A stretch of 64,000 nucleotides of DNA from NCBI GenBank assembly GCA_907164885.2, contig OU015497.1, positions 66,677,577 through 66,741,576 of the forward strand. The letters run 5' to 3'. The notes beneath the pieces were generated by a model. It was given only the letters and a program-made list of their open reading frames with translations. It was not told the DNA's origin and did not search any database. A program made the translations under genes and the position numbers. This document shows positions 12,064 to 23,489 of the stretch, piece after piece (positions within the stretch are counted from its first letter, which is position 1; each line of letters starts with the position of its first letter). Origin of the DNA: Dolomedes plantarius (taxonomy: Eukaryota > Arthropoda > Arachnida > Araneae > Dolomedidae).

Positions 12064-12114
<51 letters not shown>
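12064..12114. repeat. (TA)n microsatellite
   Basis: Pure TA run about 80 bases left of the large palindrome. Confidence 0.95.
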
Positions 12115-12117
<3 letters not shown>

Positions 12118-12707
12118 TACAAATGTAAATTACTTAATATGAAAAAATAAAGAGTAAATAAATTTTAGGCGCTAAGCTGCTCACAAAAATATTTACGATA
12201 TATAGATATTTAAAATTAAGATAATTAAAAGGGCAGATGTGACCATTTAATACACCTCTAACCTGAAATAAGATTGACATATATAAATAGGCAAAAAACG
12301 GAATTGGAGGTGGTATAGTTTATGACTGGGGGGGGTTGTGACCCCCCAACCCCGGTTAAACATGTTTTAAGCCAAGCAACACTCCCGGAGGTCGGCTATA
12401 ACACCAAGACAGTAATAAAAAATTATGAAGAGGAAAAATATTTTAGGTGAAATAGATAAGTTAAACCAGATAGTTTTCTAATGTAGTCAACTAAAACATA
12501 ATTACAAGATGAATAGAATGAAAAAAATCTTAATACTAAGTTACAGAAATAGAATAATACTAATTAACTAAATAACTATTCACTAACATATACACTATAT
12601 ATATACAAAATACTTAGCTCCCACCAAGCAAAGGGACACGAAACCCTTGCACACTCACATTTTATAGACATAGTAGGGATAAATATCGCCGTATTAGGGA
12701 AATTTTT

Positions 12708-13046
12708 TTAGTGTTGCCAACTTATTTTAAAACGATTCATACAATCTTTATTGTCTAGATTAAAAAACTGGGTTAGAATAGATACGAGGAAATTGACGGG
12801 AAAACCCTGGTCAATAGCTATAGTTAAGAATTTTATTATACTGACGTCCATAGTTTTTTTGTTTGAATGTAATCGTTGACAACGTATTAACTGGTTAGTA
12901 ACTATATTGCGTTTAATATTTAAATGTAGAGCATTATTCCAATTCATAATCCTAACAGTTTTAAAGTTGTAAAACTCGCGTTTATCATATAGACAGTATG
13001 ATATTAGATTTTGATTAACATTTAAACTCAAGTCTAAAAATACCAA
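12708..13046 (-). pseudogene. Left-arm copy of truncated unknown ORF
   Basis: Mirror copy of the plus-strand frame at 13071-13436, differing by about one residue (PVNF versus PINF). It starts at the palindrome centre, so its N-terminal portion is missing. Features: FLDLSLN near the start, YDKREFYNFKTVR, a basic Asn/Lys-rich middle (HLNIKRNIVTNQLIRCQRLH), and a hydrophobic tail ending in SWQH. The FLDL...YDKR pattern weakly recalls the C-terminal region of reverse-transcriptase-type proteins of invertebrate retroelements; this is a tentative impression. Confidence 0.45.
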
Positions 13047-13070
13047 ATTTCCATAGTTATCTTTATCAGA

Positions 13071-13436
13071 TTGACTGATAAAGATAACTATGGAAATTTG
13101 GTATTTTTAGACTTGAGTTTAAATGTTAATCAAAATCTAATATCATACTGTCTATATGATAAACGCGAGTTTTACAACTTTAAAACTGTTAGGATTATGA
13201 ATTGGAATAATGCTCTACATTTAAATATTAAACGCAATATAGTTACTAACCAGTTAATACGTTGTCAACGATTACATTCAAACAAAAAAACTATGGACGT
13301 CAGTATAATAAAATTCTTAACTATAGCTATTGACCAGGGTTTTCCCATCAATTTCCTCGTATCTATTCTAACCCAGTTTTTTAATCTAGACAATAAAGAT
13401 TGTATGAATCGTTTTAAAATAAGTTGGCAACACTAA
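13071..13436 (+). pseudogene. Right-arm copy of truncated unknown ORF
   Basis: A 121-codon frame whose first ten codons come from the palindrome centre and the other arm; the shared body begins at LVFLDLSLN. It ends at TAA 13434-13436 and is followed by about 500 bases of shared untranslated tail. The coding part is too short for a complete reverse transcriptase, so each arm looks like the 5'-truncated end of a longer element. Homology is uncertain. Confidence 0.45.
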
Positions 13437-13933
13437 AAAAATTTCCCTAATACGGCGATATTTATCCCTACTATGTCTATAAAATGTGAGTGTGCAAGGG
13501 TTTCGTGTCCCTTTGCTTGGTGGGAGCTAAGTATTTTGTATATATATAGTGTATATGTTAGTGAATAGTTATTTTGTTAATTAGTATTATTCTATTTCTG
13601 TAACTTAGTATTAAGATTTTTTTCATTCTATTCATCTTGTAATTATGTTTTAGTTGACTACATTAGAAAACTATCTGGTTTAACTTATCTATTTCACCTA
13701 AAATATTTTTCCTCTTCATAATTTTTTATTACTGTCTTGGTGTTATAGCCGACCTCCGGGAGTGTTGCCTGGCTTAAAACATGTTTAACCGGGGTTGGGG
13801 GGTCACAACCCCCCCCAGTCATAAACTATACCACCTCCAATTCCGTTTTTTGCTTATATATGTCAATCTTATTTCAGGTTAGAGGTGTATTAAATGGTCA
13901 CATCTGCCCTTTTAATTATCTTAATTTTAAATA

Positions 13934-13968
<35 letters not shown>
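13934..13968. repeat. (TA)n microsatellite
   Basis: TA array that begins where the right palindrome arm ends. Confidence 0.93.
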
Positions 13969-13972
<4 letters not shown>

Positions 13973-14474
13973 TTTTTTTTATCGCAATATGCAAAAAGAA
14001 TAGTTTAATTGAAACACAGATTTTTAAAGAATTTAACAATTTTGATGAAAACTTACTTTTTTTATAAAGTAATATTTTTTAACTAAACTAATATTTTTAT
14101 TTAAATATATTATGATTTTTTAAATAATATATAGTTATAATACACAGTAATTCTAAAAAATATATTAAGATAAAATAATCAATAATCAATAATCAATGCT
14201 AGACTAAATATTGCATTATAAATTTTGCATTTTAAATGATAAATTTTGCTGTAATAATATCCAGGCTGACAACTTAAGATATTTTTTGATTTAAATATAA
14301 TATAAATTCTACAATTTTTATATACTATTTAAATACATATTACCTTTAAATAAATCATAAAGTATATATTACATTTACTAATAAACAATAAATTCTCAAT
14401 TATTTAATAAATAAATGTTATGTACAATAATTTTATGTAACATAAAGTTGTGATTCAAATTTAGATTCAAATTA

Positions 14475-14477
<3 letters not shown>

Positions 14478-14549
<72 letters not shown>

Positions 14550-14565
14550 ATGGATGGATGGATGT
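14478..14565. repeat. (TA)n-(GGAT)n microsatellite
   Basis: About 70 bases of TA followed by four GGAT units. Confidence 0.94.
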
Positions 14566-14787
14566 ATTAGTGACAAAAAATATTTTTTCCTGAATCCTAA
14601 TTGTTAAAAAGAAAATAATTGTATACTAGAATTAAAATCATATTAAAAGCATCGCGTTTTTTTAATATTTACATTCTTCCAAAATGTATTAAATAAATGT
14701 TTTGTTTAAATTCCTATTAACATATTAGAATTTTTTTGTATATATATATGTATATAATAAATTTTATTAATTCTTGGTCTTTTGCAG

Positions 14788-14933
14788 AAGAAAAATATTC
14801 AACTGACAATAATTGCTCTCTGAAAGGAAAATTATTTAAAAAGAGATTGCAATTGATAAAACTGGACTTCAATCGACTAAATTACATGAAAAAATCCGGA
14901 CACACCGACTTGATAAATGAAATTTTTTTTTAA
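14788..14933 (+). CDS. Candidate terminal exon (copy 1)
   Basis: Follows a pyrimidine tract and acceptor TTCTTGGTCTTTTGCAG (ends 14787). The exon starts with two bases that complete a codon and then reads EKYSTDNNCSLKGK, KKRLQLIKLDFNRL and ends INEIFF-stop at 14931-14933. The basic, Asn-rich sequence shows no domain I know. The next segment of the window (unit 2, 15425 onward) carries a stop-riddled version, and a third acceptor in the same phase precedes 16671. It could be an alternative last exon, or chance. Confidence 0.3.
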
Positions 14934-15164
14934 ATTAATCTTTCCTGGTTATGCGTTCTCTAATATACATGTGTATAACATTGAATATTCATACAACCTT
15001 TACATGAAAACTATCTGAATAAAATTTCCTAAACCAGCTAGATATATACTTTTTTTCAGAATACATTAAGGCATAGTCTGTGTTGCTGAGTGCCACAAAT
15101 TTTCCGTTAAATACAAAAAAATAATTCAAAGATAAATGATAAAAAAATAACAAACAATTGTAAT

Positions 15165-15521
15165 AAATTAACGGCTCAAAACTTAGGATATTTTTTAATT
15201 AAACATAATATAAAGCTCTGAAAACTGAATTATATAACCATAATATTATAATGATTGTAAATAAATAACAAAGGAATTATAAAAGTTAATTAATTATATA
15301 ATATTTAAATACTTAATTTAACATATAGTAATTTTAAATATAGTTAAAAGCTTCGAATTACATTTGGATTCAATCTAATTCAAACATGTATTTAAATTTG
15401 ATATTTTCATGGTCTTTTACAGGAAATATTTTCATTTTATAATTTCTTTCTAATATCAAAATAATACAACAACATATATAGCAATTGATATCACCTCAAT
15501 ACTAAATATGAAAAAATCTAG

Positions 15522-15562
<41 letters not shown>

Positions 15563-15778
15563 ATGGAAACAATAATCGAGAATCAACGAAAAAAAATACG
15601 GTGTATTATTTTTCTAGTACACATTAGAAATTCTGGAACCAAAAATTATGTAACCGTTATAGTATAACTAATAGAATAACATTACCGCACGCATAATTCA
15701 TAAACTCCCAAATGGAGATAATGCTAACTTTCCAATAAAAGAGACTACGCACAGGGTCATGAGTTTCCTAAACCAGCG

Positions 15779-15815
<37 letters not shown>

Positions 15816-15880
15816 CTTTTTTTTCGGAATCCATTAAGGCGTAGACTGCGTTGCTGAGTGCCCCTTTTCAACAAGGTAAA
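15165..15880 (+). repeat. Diverged tandem duplication, unit 2
   Basis: Second copy of 14255-15115. The exon-equivalent after the TTCATGGTCTTTTACAG acceptor contains stops. An A-run (about 15533-15560) and a TA/GA microsatellite (15779-15815) have expanded inside it. Confidence 0.6.
15779..15815. repeat. (TA)n-(GA)n microsatellite
   Basis: About nine TA units then about nine GA units. Confidence 0.93.
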
Positions 15881-16266
15881 GTACAGTAGGTCGCATTTCT
15901 CTCCTCTGCGGCAATCATTATGTCAGTCAACTGACTCTAGTGCGAGGTGAGGCATTTTTGAAATAATGTTTTCTCTCCAGATATTGTGGGATTTCTGGAC
16001 TGGAAGGAAAATGAACGAAAAATAGAATTCAATAGAAAATAGTTGGAGTCTATATTTACGATGCAAAATAATCATTTCTATGCATAAATGAGATGTAGTA
16101 ATAAATTTGCCCTTAAATTATTAACTGATGAAGAATAAACGCATAACATAAAACACGTATAGAAAAGATAACATAAAACGGAAGAAAAATAAAGCACAAA
16201 AACATGTATCGTAAAAATTAATTTAGAAAAGAGAGAATTTAAGGACTACTTTAGTGTGTGCGTCAA

Positions 16267-16268
<2 letters not shown>
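15881..16268. other. Spacer, nothing recognised
   Basis: No frame or repeat partner supported. Confidence 0.5.
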
Positions 16269-16323
<55 letters not shown>

Positions 16324-16331
16324 GTGTGTGT
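16269..16331. repeat. (TA)n-(TG)n microsatellite
   Basis: TA run followed by a short TG run. Confidence 0.95.
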
Positions 16332-16670
16332 GTTTGTTTCTATAATAATAGGAATATTTTTTTTAATTAAATGCAATTATTTAAAAGAAAGTACATCTCT
16401 TAAAATATCAATTTTTTAAATGGTGTTCTATTCTTGTATCATCATTATTTTTCTTTCACTTTCTCCAACACATATAAATTGCGCTTTTACGAGAAATCTT
16501 TGATAAAAGAACTTACTGAATGAAATAAATATCCACATAATAAGAAGATATGTGTAGCAACCGAATGAAAAAAAAACTATATCGTCTATTGTCTTACAGA
16601 GTAGAAAAGAGGAACGTATCAAACCTTCTCATAAATTTTTGAATTTTGTTACATTTTGTCCTTTTGACAG

Positions 16671-16810
16671 GAATATGTTCAAAGCGTAGGAGAAATGCAA
16701 GTGATTCAAGCGCTACGAATAAAACTTTAAGAGAGCCGAGGAAAACAGAGGAAAGGATCTACAAGCTCTCCCAAAGAATGCTTTGCATTTCTCGTCGAGT
16801 GCATGAGTAG
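16671..16810 (+). CDS. Candidate terminal coding exon, unknown gene
   Basis: A strong pyrimidine tract and acceptor (ACATTTTGTCCTTTTGACAG, ending 16670) precede 46 open codons: two bases complete a split codon, then ICSKRRRNASDSSATNKT, REPRKTEERIYKLSQRML, and CISRRVHE-stop at 16808-16810. An AATAAA at 16842-16847 provides a poly(A) signal 32 bases after the stop. The peptide is strongly basic, with an RKRR-like cluster at its start, like a cytoplasmic or nuclear tail; I recognise no family. Upstream exons are not identifiable in the window. Composition is less AT-rich than the surroundings, which supports coding use. The exon phase equals that of 14788. Confidence 0.45.
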
Positions 16811-16841
16811 TTTTATTTAAATATTTAGTTGTTTATCTTTT

Positions 16842-16847
16842 AATAAA
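16842..16847 (+). terminator. Poly(A) signal AATAAA
   Basis: Canonical hexamer 32 bases after the stop of the 16671-16810 exon, so the likely transcript end is near 16860-16870. Confidence 0.4.
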
Positions 16848-16870
16848 TGTATCACTTCTCTTTCGCTGAA

Positions 16871-18079
16871 TTAGTTTCCTTCGCCCCAAAATCTGCATTC
16901 TTTTTTGATTGGAATCGAAGTTCTTTTTTAGTTACTTAGTACCACACCGCACCCTCGAGATTTTACCAGTTTATCCCACACACAAATAAACGCAAAGCAC
17001 AGTAAATTTTGTATCACAGTAAAACACACACACACACACCGTGTGTGTGTGTGTTTGTTTTAATTAGCAAAATTAACTATCTACAGACAGGTGAGGCAAG
17101 TTAAGTAGAAAAATTTTACCCGCGGTCCGTGTAAAAGTCGCACAACGTTAATTACAGTTGGAGATTAAAAGCAGACGAAGACAATGCCAGAGACGTGAAA
17201 AATGGAAAAAATCATCACGCTTTGAACATTCAGATAATGGCAATATGAAAAATTGAGAGATGGAAAGCTTTTAAGTAAAGATAACATCATTACGCAAAGA
17301 AAACCATTTAAGAAAATCAGTCAATTAAGAAAGTTACAGAAGGGAAAAATTAACTAAACCATTTCTTGTTTTTTAATGATAATTATAATTAAATGGAACT
17401 AAACTTAACTTATATAATAAAGAGAATTTTTACCTTTTATCATTAAACTTATGTATACTATTTTTTTTCAATTTGATTGATTTCTTAGCTGTTCATTGAA
17501 ATACCTACTTTAATTGAATACAAACACCCACACACAATTGCATACATCACGAGAAAGTAAATGACATTGGAATAAATTAATTTTGATCAAAGTGGTTAAA
17601 ATTTCAAAAAATATAACTAACACTTTTATGTGGCAGAATAATTTTATGTCTTATTTGAAAGGAAACGAAAATTCAATTAAATTACATTCTTTTAATTAAT
17701 TATATGTTTCTTTTTGGCAACTTTAGACTTTCTATTATAAAAATATTAAAAGCATTTTCATCTATTAAATATAATTTTCAAAAATGATTGAAGGTATTCC
17801 AATTAAAATATTACAGTCTGGGTATTTATGAGATATTTATGGTTCTGTATTCATTCCCTACAATGCATCAAGGCCAAGTTGAAAGATTTGTTGCTTAAGA
17901 ATTTTCCATGATGTTTGCACTAAGATGTAAATTAAACCTAAGAGTATTATTATACGTAATATATAATGACGTAATTAGTTGGTAAATGCTTTGCATTTCA
18001 TAATTTTTCCTTTATAAATTTTAGCTTATGTTATCAGAGAAGTTATTCTCTTTTTTTTTTAACATTTACGACATACATA
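16871..18079. other. AT-rich spacer
   Basis: No gene supported, apart from the CA/GT hairpin listed separately at 17021-17061. Confidence 0.5.
17021..17061. repeat. (CA)n/(GT)n hairpin
   Basis: AAAACACACACACACACAC faces GTGTGTGTGTGTGT...TTTT across a 1-2 base centre: a nearly perfect inverted repeat made of two complementary microsatellites. Confidence 0.85.
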
Positions 18080-18139
18080 ATGGCATGTAACTCAGAATCA
18101 ATTCGAAGAAATATAAAAGGCGGTGAAAGACAAAGCGAT
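18080..18139 (+). CDS. Possible first coding exon (20 codons)
   Basis: ATG 18080 opens MACNSESIRRNIKGGERQSD, followed at once by a consensus donor GTAAGT (18140-18145). Base composition is more balanced than the flanks. There is no partner exon in sight: the next acceptor-like CAG (18265) leads into sequence with no long frame. It could equally be chance. Confidence 0.2.
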
Positions 18140-18361
18140 GTAAGTCACATTTTAAACTTTTTTTATTTAAAGGCAAAAATACAATCTCCATATTCAATTT
18201 GTAATGGAATTGCAAAGAATTATTATTTGAAATGTTATAAAAATTAGTGAATTATAATTTTTTCAGTTTATAGTGGAATTATTTGTAGTTTTTGCAGTTA
18301 AACACTTTGGACTTACACCACTTGACTTACTGACTTACACCACTTGGCCTTTCACCGCCTC

Positions 18362-18363
<2 letters not shown>

Positions 18364-18447
<84 letters not shown>

Positions 18448-18449
18448 AT
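18364..18449. repeat. (TA)n-(TG)n microsatellite
   Basis: TA, one ATG interruption, TA, then about thirteen TG units. Confidence 0.96.
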
Positions 18450-18779
18450 GTATAACGTATCCAGAATCAGAAGGAAATATTATAGCAGACAATGTCTTGT
18501 AGTAAGAGTTTTCGGGCTTGAGGGATAAGAAAATTAGAGAAATTACTCCAGTTCAGAGGAATAATGATTTTTTATGAACACATTGTGGACAATACATTCA
18601 TATATAACTGGTTAACATACTTAGAAGAAATATAAAGACTGAAAGATATTTACTTAATTACAAATTATACAGCAGAGAGTTGTTCAACTCTTCTACTTCA
18701 AACCATTTCTAGATGCCAAGTGGCAAGGAGTTAGATTCATAAACATAATTAAATTTGCAGGCTTTTGGGAGTATACAGC

Positions 18780-19335
18780 TTCCGAAATTAGTATACACAG
18801 CTACCGCCTGTTGCAGCTAAAAAGACTCTGAGACGGTTAGGCATCGAGTCGGCACTCGAGTCGGCTTGGATGACAAATTCGGGAAGGTCATTCCATGGTG
18901 TTTCAAGTCTATGCCACACTTCATCAATCGTAGTGGCTGGACAGCGGTGACGGCCCAGTCTCTCAACAACCCATGACCACAAGTTTTCAATGGGTCAGGG
19001 ATCTGGAAAACATGCTCTCTAGGGCAACAGTCGAACATCATTTATGTCGATGTAGGGACGGGCAACATGCGGTATTGCTTTATCTTGTTGAAATATGACG
19101 TTCAAAGATGGGGTACATCCACCGGTCTTAAGATGTGATAAATGCGACGCTTACTGTTCAGATTACCGACGTGGTGTTCATGTATATGTGATAGGTTCCT
19201 GTACCCACTGGCTGCCCATGCCATCACATTAGGTGCAGGGCTCGTATGTCGATATCGAATGTAAGAACGCCACATGCATTCTCCTCGGTGCTTCCAGACA
19301 CGGATACGTCCATCATGATGCTTTACAAAGACGAC
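18780..19335 (-). pseudogene. Tc1-like transposase relic
   Basis: The minus strand reads, in shifting frames, as the C-terminal half of a Tc1-type transposase: an RIRVWK-x-RGE block near 19300, a NVMAWAASGY block near 19220, the glutamate motif PDP-x-PIENLWSWVVERLG (near 19000-18940) and the tail EFVIQADSSADSMPNRLRVF at 18870-18810. The conserved order IENLW...ERLG...W...IP..SMP.R fits Tc1. Stops occur at the second Asp region and before the Glu motif. Ends are not defined; a (TA)n array lies about 330 bases to the left. Confidence 0.75.
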
Positions 19336-19969
<634 letters not shown>

Positions 19970-19999
19970 TGAAGTGCCACTGAATTAGGGATACCTACC

Positions 20000-21037
20000 T
20001 AGTAACGACTTCGGCCTCCTCTGACCTTGATAACGGCTGCCACACAACGAGGCATAGATTCAACAAGTTTCTGGAAACGTTCCACGAGAATGGCTTGCCA
20101 AATATTGGCTAAATCTGTCCATAATTCAGTAAGGTTCTTTGGTGCTGTGTGATGGCCTATCACGCCTTGTTACAAAACATCCCAAAGATGCACATTAGGA
20201 TTTAAGTCTGGGCTTCTAGGTGGCCAATTCATGACAGAATTCAGAGGAATGCTCATCCAACCAGCCAGTAGCCAACCGGGACTTGTGAGAGGTACAGTTG
20301 TCTTGCTGGAGAACTCCATTACCGTGCGGATAACAGAACAGCATAAACGGATGGAGGTGATCACCCAGCAACTCTACGTACCGAATTGCATTGAGGGAGG
20401 TTGGTACACGCACCAAACATCGAAAACTGTGCCACGAAAAAACACCCCAGACCATGATTGAGCCACCATGCCCTTGTACAGTTCCAGCCAGGCATGTAGT
20501 ATCCATGGCTTCATGAGACGGATGCCATATTCTCAGCCTCCCGTCGGCGTTAAGTAGTCGGAATCGAGACTCATCACTCCATTCTACTCGTTTCCAGTCC
20601 TCTAAACTCCAGACTCTGTGCTCTCTTGCCCAGGCAAAACGTGCAGCCCCATTGCGAGTATACAACAATGATACTCTCGTAGGTCGACGTCTCACGAAAC
20701 CCATACGGTGAAGCGAGCGTTGCACAGTCCGTTTACTGACTCTACGACTGGCACCGTCATTAAACTGGGTGGTTATTTGAGCTAATGTTTGGCTGCGCTG
20801 GCTACGTACAATACGTCTGAGCCGTCTTTCACCACGCACTGCCAAGACAAATTGTCCTTTGCAGTTTGCCCGATCGCTAGTTTTTTTTCCACCATCCATG
20901 TATTCTTGGTATACTCTTGACAATGTCGACCTTGAAAATCCTAGCTGTCTGACGATTTCGGAAATTGAATGGCCCATGGGTCGCGCACCAACGATTTGTC
21001 CGCGATCGAAGGCGTCTAAATCAGGCAGTTTACCCAT
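20000..21037 (-). pseudogene. Tc1-like transposase, left copy (full length, broken)
   Basis: ATG 21037 opens a 273-codon frame: MGKLPDLDAFDRGQIVGA with a helix-turn-helix at about residues 14-45 (ISEIVRQLGFSRSTLSRVYQ), a second DNA-binding helix set (residues 75-115, SKRTVQRSLHRMGF), the first catalytic Asp in VEWSDESRF (residue 155) and the second in LQQDNCTSHKS (residue 246). A frameshift near 20245 and a stop in DVL-stop-QG near 20170 break the rest. The catalytic Glu motif reads NPNVHLWD instead of NPIEHLWD, so the Glu is lost. It would be a nuclear DNA transposase acting at TA sites, but is inactive as read. Confidence 0.85.
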
Positions 21038-21077
21038 ACTGGCAATTCCAACAACTAATTCAGAACAACCAAAGTTT

Positions 21078-21573
21078 CCTGGCTGGAACTGTACAAGGGC
21101 ATGGTGGCTCAGTCATGGTCTGGGGTGTTTTTTAGTGGCACAGTTTGGGATCTTTGGTGCGTGTACCAACCTCCCTCAATGCAATTCGGTACGTAGAGTT
21201 GCTGGGTGATCACCTCCTTCCGTTTATGCTGTTCTGTTATCCGCACGGTAATGGAGTTTTCCAGCAAGATAACTGTACCTCTCACAAGTCCCGGTTGGCT
21301 ACTGGCTGGTTGGATGAGCATTCCTCTGGCTTCTCTGTTATGAATTGGCCACCTAGAAGCCCAGACTTAAATCCTATTGAGCATCTTTTGGATGTTCTGG
21401 AACAAGGCGTGAAAGGCCATCATACAGCACCAAAGAACCTTACTGAATTATGGACAGCTTTAGTCAATATTTGGCAAGCCATTCCCGTGGAACGTTTCAA
21501 GAAACTTGTTGAATCTATGCCTCGTCGTGTGGCAGCCATTATCAAGGCCAGAGGAGGCCCAACTCGTTACTAG
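21078..21573 (+). pseudogene. Tc1-like transposase, right arm (C-terminal half)
   Basis: Inverted partner of the left copy's C-terminal half. After one stop near 21133 it is open from 21145 to TAG 21571-21573 and keeps the second Asp (FQQDNCTSHKS), the Glu (SPDLNPIEHLLDVL) and the typical tail SMPRRVAAIIKARGGPTRY. Counting from Asp to Glu gives 36 residues, as described for DD36E (Incomer-type) Tc1 relatives. It has no start, DNA-binding domain or first Asp. This arm is closer to an intact C-terminus than the left one. Confidence 0.8.
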
Positions 21574-21638
21574 GTAGGTATCCCTAGTTCAGTGGCACTT
21601 CAGTGTATATATATATATATGTATATATAAATATATAT

Positions 21639-22425
21639 GTTAATGTTTTCTTGTTGTGGCCGTGATTATAAAAGACCAGCACATTGCATTGGAAATAAAA
21701 GAATAAAACTGGAATTCACTTACCACACTTTATTTAAGTCTTAAGTTAGGAGAGCACAAAAATTATTTGCTCGATGAATATCACAATTCTTAGCACGAAA
21801 ATTATTTGCACGTGTACATCACTATTTTTAGCACGAAAATTTTTGCACTTGTACATCATAATTCTTAGCATGAAAATTATTGGCACTTGTACATCACAAT
21901 TCTTAGCACGAAAATCATTTGCACTTGGACATCACAATTCTTAGCACGAAAATTATTTGCACGTGTACATTACAAATTTTAGCACGAAAATTATTTGCAC
22001 TTGTACATCACAATTCTTAGCACGAGACCAAGAAACATCGGTGAATTCCTTATTTGTACAAATCCATCCAACAAGTGCTCAGGAACTGGGCTTACATAAC
22101 CTCGATTCACTTCTTTGCAAAACCCTTCTTAGACCAGTTCTATCTCCATAGTGCCACTCGCGCAACCACGTGCTTCAGAAAACCCTCTCTATAAGAACAT
22201 CGTCGGACACTCTCACCGAAAAAATTCGAAGACTGATTTCACATAACGTTCTTCAGCCTGAAAATCAAAAAAATTCCACACCTTTCCTGTTGCCAACGTC
22301 TTTTTAAACTTTGAAAGAAGTTCTGGAGAATGTCACATTGGGCGAGCAGGAGCGAAATAAAACCAGATCCGTCTAGTTTCAGATCGGATGCTCCGGAACC
22401 AGTTTTAAGTTAATGTTTTCATAAC
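21639..22425. repeat. LTR-like unit between (TA)n arrays
   Basis: Begins TGTTAATGTTTTC, contains a TATAAAAG (about 21667) and AATAAAA motifs 30-40 bases later, and ends ...TTAATGTTTTCATAACA before (TA)n resumes. TG...CA ends and a TATA box suggest a solo LTR, but because both flanks are TA repeats a target duplication cannot be recognised. The middle is the 38-bp tandem array. No protein frame. Confidence 0.4.
21792..22029. repeat. 38-bp tandem repeat, about seven copies
   Basis: Units beginning AGCACGAAAATTATTTGCAC start at 21792, 21830, 21867, 21905, 21943, 21981 and 22019: spacing 38 bases (once 37), with 1-4 differences per unit. Confidence 0.93.
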
Positions 22426-22430
22426 ACTAT

Positions 22431-22434
22431 ATAC

Positions 22435-22527
<93 letters not shown>
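22431..22527. repeat. (TA)n array
   Basis: About 95 bases of TA with two early CA interruptions. The pogo-like element starts directly after it. Confidence 0.96.
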
Positions 22528-22530
<3 letters not shown>

Positions 22531-23471
22531 TGATTTCCGCTTATAAGAATCACGTTTGTTATTATTGTTTTTGATTCTTATAAGCGGTTGATTCTTATAG
22601 CCAAAATTTAGGTTTTTGGACAGGCACACGCACAACTATATATACATATATTAGAGAATTTACCATAAAATACTCTTTAATTTACGTTAATTATCTTTTA
22701 CTAACATTATTTTTTGTAATTTTAACAATATAACTTAATTTCTAGACCTATAAATAGGTACACATGATTATAGAAAGAGAAGAAAAAAATATTTGTTACA
22801 ACATACCTGCTTAACAGTTTTAACATTTCAACTACAGGAAGGGAGCAAGAAAAAGTTTTATATGATAGTTTGACGTAATGAAGTTTTCAGGAGACTGTTT
22901 CAATATTCTTTCAATACTAATATTCTCAGACGAAGATTCACCCTCTAGCTTACGTTTCAAGGTCTGATAACGTGCTGAATCTACTAATGTCACAATTGCC
23001 TAAGTGACAGTGGACACTTCACCGAAGATTTATGTGTTTCAGGGTCCAGGAAGTCGCAACCAGGATGTGGGAGGTGGGAAAGAAAAGAGTCCCTATTTTT
23101 GTTTGTCAGAAAAGGGAAATCGGACCCGGACGGGTAGAGATGCCCCTGGGTTAAGCTAATAAGACAGTGTTGTACTAAAGCGTTTAAGGGGAAACTTATG
23201 TTATGTCTAACAAAGAAAGGAATGAATTTCACGACTATATTCCATCCCATCTTATCAATCTTACTTAAAAAAAAGAAAGAACTTCGTGTCTTTTGAGGGT
23301 TTAAGTGGCTTTTTTGGAGAAATGAATAGAAAGCGAAGAGTGTAAACTGATTCTTAAAACCTATGGATTGATTCTTTAAAGCGAAAATTTTAACATGGAA
23401 ATAATGCATTTATTTTTGTTTTCGTGATATTGATTCTTATAACCACTGATCACTATAAGCGGTGGTTACTG
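22528..23471. mobile_element. pogo/Tigger-like non-autonomous element
   Basis: Inverted ends: CAGTGATTTCCGCTTATAAG from 22528 and, complemented from 23471, CAGTAACCACCGCTTATA, each bordered by TA within (TA)n. CAGT-initiated ends with a CGCTTATAAG core are typical of the pogo/Tigger branch. Length 944 bp, too short for a pogo transposase. The minus strand at 22980-22830 gives an open run DSARYQTLKRKLEGE...LAPFL-stop that could be the C-terminal tail of a lost transposase (tentative). A 139-codon minus frame at 22990-23409 has no recognised domain. Confidence 0.7.
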
Positions 23472-23489
23472 TATATATATATATATATA
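23472..23489. repeat. Short (TA)n between two elements
   Basis: Nine TA units separate the pogo-like element from the next Tc1 relic. Confidence 0.9.

Larger units (their letters stand above)
12197..13942. repeat. Large near-perfect palindrome
   Basis: Two arms of about 870 bases read as reverse complements around a 5-base spacer (ATTGA, 13070-13074; 9-base perfect core CTTTATCAG / CTGATAAAG). I noticed only a handful of mismatches (for example one in the G-rich segment near 12375 versus 13769). Each arm carries the same 3' part of a reading frame, pointing away from the centre, then a shared tail with a G/C run (12330-12357 and 13788-13816). The right arm runs straight into (TA)n at about 13942. 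Confidence 0.93.
14255..15115 (+). repeat. Diverged tandem duplication, unit 1
   Basis: Shares several blocks in the same order with 15165-15880: ACTTA(A/G)GATATTTTTT at the start, a splice-acceptor-like TTC(T/A)TGGTCTTTT(G/A)CAG (14771- and 15408-), a GCAATTGAT...ATGAAAAAATC block, and a tail TTTCCTAAACCAGC...GTTGCTGAGTGCC (15026- and 15765-). A local (TA)n/(GGAT)n array (14478-14565) is present only in this unit. Confidence 0.65.

Noticed and set aside
21792..22029. Regular 38-bp repeats as a CRISPR array
   Set aside because: Repeats are contiguous without unique spacers, differ from each other, and the genome is clearly eukaryotic.
22990..23409. 139-codon minus-strand frame in the pogo-like element as its transposase
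   Set aside because: Contains no Asp motifs, helix-turn-helix or CENP-B-like domain of pogo proteins.
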